Shown here piece after piece: positions 8,049 through 11,381 of a stretch of 11,381 nt of DNA (positions are counted from its first letter, which is position 1; each line of letters starts with the position of its first letter). Position numbers and translations under genes: made by a program. Origin of the DNA: Oscillibacter sp. UBA6647 (GTDB taxonomy: Bacteria; Bacillota; Clostridia; Oscillospirales; Oscillospiraceae); contig DKLF01000165.1 in NCBI GenBank assembly GCA_002455655.1, positions 1 to 11,381 of the forward strand, written 5' to 3'. The notes beneath the pieces were generated by a model, which was not told the origin of the DNA, made no database searches, and saw nothing but the letters and a program-made list of their open reading frames with translations.

Positions 8049-8597
8049 TCAGCCTTGGCCGCCGGTATAAGCTTCTATCATCAACTGTGCGGTTTCCGCC
8101 AGCTTCATGCCCGCGTCCATACTGCGTTTTTGCAGAAAACGGTGGGCCTCGGCCTCGGACATGCGGTTAATATCCATCAAAAGCTCCTTGGCCCGGCGGA
8201 TCAGCCGCTGCTCCGGTTCGTCCCGCAATGGCGAGGAATGGCGAAGCTTTGCCGCCCGAAAGGCCAGCAGAAGCTCCAGCGAGGTAAAGAAATCCGCCTT
8301 GCGGGCGGGGGAGGCAAGCTTGAACAGGTTTTCTCCTTCGCAAAAATCAAGATTTGCGGCGGTGGACACAACCAAAAGGGCACTGACGCCCCGGAGGGAG
8401 ACCGCTAGATCGTTTGCCGTCATATCCCGCAGGCGAAAGCCGCAGATGATGGACGCGCCGCCAAGCTTTCTGGCGGCGCGAATGGCCTCCGCCCCCGTGG
8501 CGCAGCAGGCGGCAGGGATATAGCCGCCCGATTCCAGCAGCAGCACGGTGCGCCGCTGCGCTTCCTCGTTGGAAAACGCGACGATGATTCCGGACAT
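8049..8597 (-). CDS. ANTAR-domain response-regulator-like protein (NitR-like antiterminator)
   Basis: A 182-residue protein with an N-terminal receiver-like domain (about 1-120) and a C-terminal ANTAR RNA-binding domain (about 129-178, from EQRLIRRAKELLMDINRMSE through EAHRFLQKRSMDAGMKLAETAQLMI). ANTAR proteins bind hairpins in mRNA leaders and prevent premature termination. The receiver looks degenerate. The acidic pair expected after the first strand is replaced (IIVAFSNEE), and the phosphoacceptor Asp appears to be Gly63 (ICGFRLRDM where LLDIRLPDM is typical). Phosphorylation is therefore unlikely, and another signal may control it. The start at 8597 is chosen over the in-frame ATG at 8606, because AGGAGG at 8613-8608 is ten bases from the former and one base from the latter. 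It lies between glnA and gltB, as NitR does in Clostridium saccharobutylicum (from memory). The target leaders are inferred to be those of glnA, gltB and amt. Confidence 0.88.
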   Translation of the reverse strand: MSGIIVAFSNEEAQRRTVLLLESGGYIPAACCATGAEAIRAARKLGGASIICGFRLRDMTANDLAVSLRGVSALLVVSTAANLDFCEGENLFKLASPARKADFFTSLELLLAFRAAKLRHSSPLRDEPEQRLIRRAKELLMDINRMSEAEAHRFLQKRSMDAGMKLAETAQLMIEAYTGGQG

Positions 8598-8606
8598 GGC
8601 ATCCAT

Positions 8607-8615
8607 CCCTCCTCT
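8607..8615 (-). promoter_or_regulatory. Ribosome binding site deciding the ANTAR gene start
   Basis: AGAGGAGGG on the minus strand is a near-perfect Shine-Dalgarno. It is too close to the ATG at 8606 and well placed for the ATG at 8597. It lies directly next to a stem-loop whose 3' arm ends at 8617. Confidence 0.7.
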
Positions 8616-8616
8616 C

Positions 8617-8667
8617 CCGGGCAACAGGCCGCGCTGATTTTTGCCCGGTGTGCGCAAATCTCCGGGC
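8617..8667 (-). other. Competing stem-loops in the ANTAR gene leader
   Basis: The central segment CCGGGCAA (8648-8641) can pair perfectly over 8 bp with TTGCCCGG (8624-8617), which abuts the Shine-Dalgarno. Its first six bases can instead pair with GCCCGG (8667-8662) upstream. The two hairpins exclude each other. This could tune translation of the regulator or its output relative to glnA, but no ligand or factor can be named. A third element just upstream, GCCGTTGGTC (8711-8702) with GACCACGGC (8686-8678), forms a 9-bp stem with one bulge. Confidence 0.45.
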
Positions 8668-8743
8668 GGATATCCATGCCGTGGTCGCGTATATGAAAAG
8701 TGACCAACGGCGCGTCCAATGACGTCTTACAGCCCCGGATAAA

Positions 8744-10075
8744 TCAGTAGGTCACGAGATATTTGCCCAGCTCCCAAGCTGTGACCTGCGTGCGGTATTC
8801 CGCCCATTCCCGCTGCTTCCCGGCAATATACTGGCTTGTGACATGGGGACCCAGCGCGTCGGTGACGACCTCGTCGGATTCCATGGCAAAAACGGCCTCC
8901 TCCAGCGTGGCGGGAAGATTGGCAATGCCTTGGCGGCGGAGAGTCTCCGCGTCCATGGCGTACAGATTTTCCACCGTTTCCTCCGGCGGCGTCAGCTTTC
9001 GCTCGATTCCATCCAGACCTGCCGCCAGACACACGGCCAGCGCCAGATACGGATTGCAGGAGGGATCTGGACTGCGCAGCTCCACCCGGGTATCCTGCCC
9101 CCGGGGGGACGGAATGCGGACCAGCGCGGAGCGGTTGGACGACGACCACGCAAGGCAGTTGGGGGCCTCATAGCCGGAAACCAGCCGCTTATAGGAATTT
9201 ACCAACGGGTTGGTCACCGCGCAAAAGCCCCCGGCGTGAGCCAGAAGTCCCGCAATGAAGTGATAGGCCAGCGGCGAAAGCTTTCTTGCGTCCGCTTCGT
9301 CGTAAAAAGCGTTTTTCCCGTCCTGGAACAAGGACATGTTTACATGCATGCCGCTGCCCGCCGCACCGAAAACCGGCTTTGGCATGAAGGTGGCGTGAAG
9401 CCCGTTTTTCTGCGCCATGGTCTTTACCGCCAGCTTAAAGGTCATAATCCCGTCGGCGGCTTTCATGGCGTCGGCGTATTTCATGTCGATTTCGTGTTGA
9501 CCGGCGGAAACCTCGTGGTGGCTGGCCTCCACTTCAAGGCCCATTGCCTCCAGCGCCAGACAGATTTCCCGCCGGGTTCCCTCTCCGTGGTCCAAAGGAC
9601 CCAGATCGAAGTAGCCCGCCTGATCCCCGGTGACGGTGGTGGGGTTGCCCTCATCGTCGGTCTGGAACAGGAAAAATTCCATCTCCGGCCCCACGTTAAA
9701 GGTAAAGCCCATATCCGCCGCCCGCTTGACCACCCGCTTTAATACGTTTCGCGGGTCCCCGGAGAAGGATGCGCCGTCCGGGTTGTGAACGTCGCAGATC
9801 AGCCGGGCCACCTTGCCGTATTGGGGCCGCCAGGGCAGCACCGCGAAGGTGTCCAGATCCGGCCAGAGACACTGGTCGGATTCCTCGATGCGGACAAAGC
9901 CTTCGATGGAGCTGCCGTCCAGCATAATCTGATTGTTCAGCGCCCGCTCAAGCTGAGAGACGGAGACGGCCACGTTTTTCATCTGGCCGAAAATATCCGT
10001 AAACTGCATGCGGATGAACTGAACGTCCTCCTCCTGAACCATTCGGAGAATATCTTCCTTGCTGAATCCGCTCAT
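8744..10075 (-). CDS. glnA: Glutamine synthetase type I (GSI-alpha)
   Basis: A 443-residue glutamine synthetase that makes glutamine from glutamate, ammonia and ATP; family members are cytoplasmic dodecamers. The class I signature DGSSIEGF is at 53-60 and the ATP-binding signature KPVFGAAGSGMHVN at 233-246. Metal and substrate residues are visible at Glu131 and Glu133 (GPEMEF), Glu188, His244 and the NPLVNSYKRL loop (289-298). The glutamate flap residue is Glu303 (GYEAP). Arg62 lies at the position that, in B. subtilis, mediates glutamine feedback inhibition. The tyrosine adenylylation motif of the proteobacterial GSI-beta class is absent, and the length is close to the 444 residues of B. subtilis GlnA. 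This indicates control by feedback inhibition and transcription rather than adenylylation. AAAGGAGA lies upstream of the ATG at normal spacing. It is the first gene of the cluster, and I see no clear terminator between it and the ANTAR gene. Confidence 0.98.
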   Translation of the reverse strand: MSGFSKEDILRMVQEEDVQFIRMQFTDIFGQMKNVAVSVSQLERALNNQIMLDGSSIEGFVRIEESDQCLWPDLDTFAVLPWRPQYGKVARLICDVHNPDGASFSGDPRNVLKRVVKRAADMGFTFNVGPEMEFFLFQTDDEGNPTTVTGDQAGYFDLGPLDHGEGTRREICLALEAMGLEVEASHHEVSAGQHEIDMKYADAMKAADGIMTFKLAVKTMAQKNGLHATFMPKPVFGAAGSGMHVNMSLFQDGKNAFYDEADARKLSPLAYHFIAGLLAHAGGFCAVTNPLVNSYKRLVSGYEAPNCLAWSSSNRSALVRIPSPRGQDTRVELRSPDPSCNPYLALAVCLAAGLDGIERKLTPPEETVENLYAMDAETLRRQGIANLPATLEEAVFAMESDEVVTDALGPHVTSQYIAGKQREWAEYRTQVTAWELGKYLVTY

Positions 10076-10110
10076 AAAAACAGTCTCCTTTCAACTGAGA
10101 GTTTATGCGG

Positions 10111-10138
10111 TTGCGCTTGGTTTCTCACAATAGCGCAA
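10111..10138 (-). other. Stem-loop in the glnA leader, distal to the terminator
   Basis: TTGCGCT (10138-10132) and AGCGCAA (10117-10111) form a perfect 7-bp stem with a 14-base loop on the minus strand. A second copy of AGCGCAA is at 10195-10189, running two bases into the 5' arm of the leader terminator. TTGCGCT could therefore pair with either copy. It may be part of a conformational switch, or only an mRNA-stabilising hairpin. Confidence 0.45.
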
Positions 10139-10153
10139 TAAAGCGTGGAATAC

Positions 10154-10190
10154 AAAAAGAACGCGGCAAAGCCCCTGAGGGTGCCCCGTT
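10154..10190 (-). terminator. Terminator-like hairpin in the glnA leader (probable attenuator)
   Basis: On the minus strand AACGGGGCA (10190-10182) pairs with TGCCGCGTT (10168-10160), with one internal G-G mismatch. A small CCC/GGG hairpin sits inside with a few unpaired bases. The stem is followed directly by C and five T's (10158-10154). It begins about ten bases after the predicted transcription start and ends about 80 bases before the glnA start codon, so it stands between a very strong promoter and the gene. The hairpin is imperfect and weaker than the one in the amt leader. The position and U-tract support attenuation. Confidence 0.65.
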
Positions 10191-10207
10191 GCGCTCTCTT
10201 GGTGGGA

Positions 10208-10236
10208 ATTATAGCGGCGAAATGGATTGTTGTCAA
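10208..10236 (-). promoter_or_regulatory. Consensus sigma-A promoter of the glnA cluster
   Basis: On the minus strand TTGACA (10236-10231) and TATAAT (10213-10208) are both perfect consensus hexamers, with an optimal 17-base spacer. Transcription should start near 10200, giving an untranslated leader of about 125 bases. I see no convincing GlnR/TnrA-type inverted repeat (TGTNA-N7-TNACA) over it, so control is more likely downstream of initiation. Confidence 0.88.
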
Positions 10237-10591
10237 CGCTTTTGCCCTGGATGACGGGAAAAAAGTGCGCATTTCATGGCTTTTTCTAAAACCGGAAGTT
10301 TCCGCAAAAAAACTTTGTGCAATTTCATATGGCTTGCGGCTGTTTTCATAAAGCGGACATTTATATTCAAGAGACATACGATTTTGAAAAATAAAACTTC
10401 CCTGAAAGTCTTGGAGCTGGCGCGAAGTCCAAGCAAAGCCGAATGGCGGGGCGCGGCGTATCTGGCGGCGCGGAGAGATTGAAAGCGGAAAAACGGAGCT
10501 TCCCCGCCCCGCAAAGCAGCTCTGCGCGGACGGATGGGACTTTTGCAAAGCGGCTCTGCGCCCAAGAATTTCAAGGAAGGGACTGCCACTC
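10237..10591. other. Non-coding stretch between two divergent promoters
   Basis: About 355 bases lie between the glnA -35 and the oxidoreductase -35. Open frames here (for example minus strand 10548-10072) run through the glnA promoter and leader, lack a ribosome binding site and show no recognisable protein family. The half near glnA is relatively AT-rich, with runs of A and T and a short CGGAA/TTCCG inverted repeat near 10293-10304. The half near the oxidoreductase is GC-rich and holds the two direct repeats annotated separately. I see no RNA gene family that I recognise. Confidence 0.6.
10511..10561. repeat. Two direct copies of a 17-bp imperfect dyad
   Basis: GCAAAGCAGCTCTGCGC (10511-10527) and GCAAAGCGGCTCTGCGC (10545-10561) differ at one base and start 34 bp apart. 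Each is itself an imperfect dyad, GCAAAGC-N-GCTCTGC, with six of seven arm positions matching. They lie about 75 and 109 bp upstream of the predicted oxidoreductase start site. They could be tandem binding sites for a dimeric regulator or copies of a small dispersed repeat. Confidence 0.6.
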
Positions 10592-10620
10592 TTGACGGCG
10601 CATTCCGGGGACGGTATACT
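10592..10620 (+). promoter_or_regulatory. Sigma-A promoter of the oxidoreductase gene
   Basis: TTGACG (10592-10597) and TATACT (10615-10620) are separated by exactly 17 bases, with five of six consensus matches in each hexamer. Transcription would start near 10627, leaving a leader of about 74 bases. Confidence 0.75.
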
Positions 10621-10635
10621 AAAGTAACATACTGT
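10611..10635. promoter_or_regulatory. Candidate operator over the oxidoreductase -10 region
   Basis: ACGGTATACTA (10611-10621) and TAACATACTGT (10625-10635) are inverted arms around a 3-bp centre, with 8 of 11 positions matching. The dyad covers the -10 hexamer and the start site, the usual place for a repressor. The GTAT...ATAC form resembles sites of winged-helix redox regulators such as the HxlR/MarR type, but no such regulator is encoded in this window. Confidence 0.5.
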
Positions 10636-10641
10636 AAGAAG

Positions 10642-10682
10642 GGGCCTTTCGGTGAGGATGCGTACAGGCCCTCCCGGAGAGG
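10642..10682 (+). other. Stem-loops in the oxidoreductase leader
   Basis: GGGCCT (10642-10647) and AGGCCC (10666-10671) are perfect inverted repeats with an 18-base loop. A second short stem, CCTC/GAGG, overlaps its end around 10670-10682 and lies just ahead of the ribosome binding site. They are too short to be sure of any function. Confidence 0.3.
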
Positions 10683-10700
10683 AACGTCAGGAGGCATTTT

Positions 10701-11306
10701 GTGAAACAGGTATTGTATATTGACTGCTGCATCCGGGGAGAAGCGTCCCGCACGAGGAGGCTGGCGGAGTCGTTTTTTGCTGCGCTGCCGGATGGTTGGC
10801 AGGTGACTGCTGTGAACCTTATGGAAGAGGATTTTCGGCCTTTAGCCGGCGAATTTTTTGAACGGCGGGAAGCGTTGCTGAAAGCCGGAAAAACGGACGA
10901 TTCCCGGTTTGACAGGGCGCGGGAGCTGGCGGCGGCGGACCTGATCGTCATTGCCGCGCCGTTTTGGGACATGAGCTTTCCCGCACTGCTGAAGGTCTAT
11001 ATTGAAAACGTGTCGGTGGAGGGCATCACCTTCCGCAGCACAGCGGAGGGCCTGAAGGGCCTGTGCGCGGCAGAGCGGTGCGTGTTTCTCACCACCCGGG
11101 GCGGGGCTTATTCCGCCGGGGACCCGCTGGAGCAGGCCGTGCCCTACTTGCGGGCCATTCAGATGTTTTTCGGAATGGGCGATCTGACCTGCGTGGCGGC
11201 GGACGGGCTGGACTTGGACGGCGCGGACCCGGAGGCCCTGCTGGCGGATGCCTGTGCCGAGGTGGCGGCCCTTGCGCGGACTCTCCGGCCTTCCGAAACC
11301 CGCTGA
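10701..11306 (+). CDS. Flavodoxin-fold NAD(P)H-dependent oxidoreductase
   Basis: A 201-residue protein of the flavodoxin-2 superfamily (NQO1/AzoR type), which uses FMN or FAD and NAD(P)H to reduce quinones, azo compounds or similar acceptors in the cytoplasm. Evidence is the opening beta strand VLYID followed by a phosphate-binding loop (CCIRGEASRTRRLA, 9-22), the characteristic APFWDMSFPALLKVYIENV segment (86-104) and the TTRGGAYS flavin-contact loop (131-138). Length fits the family. The start is a GTG with AGGAGG six bases upstream; no ATG in frame is as well placed. It is transcribed away from glnA from its own promoter, so a direct role in nitrogen assimilation is not implied. The natural acceptor cannot be read from sequence. 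Confidence 0.88.
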   Translation: MKQVLYIDCCIRGEASRTRRLAESFFAALPDGWQVTAVNLMEEDFRPLAGEFFERREALLKAGKTDDSRFDRARELAAADLIVIAAPFWDMSFPALLKVYIENVSVEGITFRSTAEGLKGLCAAERCVFLTTRGGAYSAGDPLEQAVPYLRAIQMFFGMGDLTCVAADGLDLDGADPEALLADACAEVAALARTLRPSETR

Positions 11307-11356
11307 GTTGCTTCCCGGCAATGGAGGGCTGCAAAAGCTATCAATAGGCTAAAGCG

Positions 11357-11381
11357 CCTGCCCCGGCATTGCCGGGGCAGG
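11357..11381 (+). terminator. Probable terminator hairpin after the oxidoreductase gene, cut by the window end
   Basis: CCTGCCCCGGCA (11357-11368) is followed, after a single T, by its exact inverted copy TGCCGGGGCAGG (11370-11381). This gives a very stable GC-rich stem about 50 bases after the stop codon. An A-rich stretch (AAAGCG) precedes it. The window ends at the last paired base, so the T-tract that would confirm a terminator cannot be seen. Confidence 0.65.

Noticed and set aside
8598..8657. Longer starts for the ANTAR protein at 8657 and 8606
   Set aside because: No ribosome binding site was found for 8657, and the extra residues read as leader sequence. AGGAGG is only one base from the ATG at 8606 but ten from 8597.
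10140..10300. A GlnR/TnrA-type operator or a glutamine riboswitch ahead of glnA
   Set aside because: I could not find a TGTNA-N7-TNACA repeat near the promoter. The known glutamine riboswitch classes are chiefly from cyanobacteria and marine lineages, and their conserved cores were not recognised here.
10072..10548. A 158-codon minus-strand open frame upstream of glnA
   Set aside because: It runs through the consensus glnA promoter, the leader terminator and the glnA ribosome binding site. No Shine-Dalgarno was found for it, and its sequence resembles no protein family I know.

Overview
The window reads as a nitrogen-assimilation locus from a GC-rich member of the Clostridia (Firmicutes), probably an Oscillospiraceae-type gut anaerobe. 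That placement is an inference. It rests on strong AGGAGG-type ribosome binding sites, a B. subtilis-like GSI-alpha glutamine synthetase, an ANTAR-domain regulator next to glnA, an Amt-PII fusion and the GC-rich coding sequence. No rRNA, tRNA, CRISPR array or mobile element was seen.

Five genes lie on the minus strand. In transcription order they are glnA (10075-8744), an ANTAR response-regulator-like protein (8597-8049), gltB (7929-3397), gltD (3383-1980) and an ammonium transporter fused to a C-terminal PII domain (1801-44). Together they cover ammonium uptake, the GS-GOGAT cycle, a carbon/nitrogen sensor tethered to the transporter, and a regulator of the RNA-antitermination class. A glnA-nitR-gltA-gltB cluster with an ANTAR protein has, as I recall, been described in Clostridium saccharobutylicum, so the core synteny is not new. 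What stands out is how the leaders are built. glnA has a perfect consensus sigma-A promoter followed at once by an intrinsic-terminator-like hairpin. The transporter has a good promoter followed at once by a 19-bp perfect terminator stem, with its U-tract ending about 30 nt before the start codon. gltB and the regulator gene also have stem-loops just ahead of their ribosome binding sites. The simplest reading is transcription attenuation, relieved by the ANTAR protein encoded within the cluster. I could not find the textbook tandem-hexaloop ANTAR target.

A sixth gene (10701-11306) diverges on the plus strand and encodes a small flavodoxin-fold NAD(P)H oxidoreductase. It has a consensus-like promoter, a 25-bp imperfect dyad over the -10 element that looks like a repressor operator, and two 17-bp direct repeats further upstream, each an imperfect dyad. 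A strong inverted repeat downstream of it is cut by the window end. The roughly 625-bp gap between the two divergent units holds these regulatory elements and no convincing gene.
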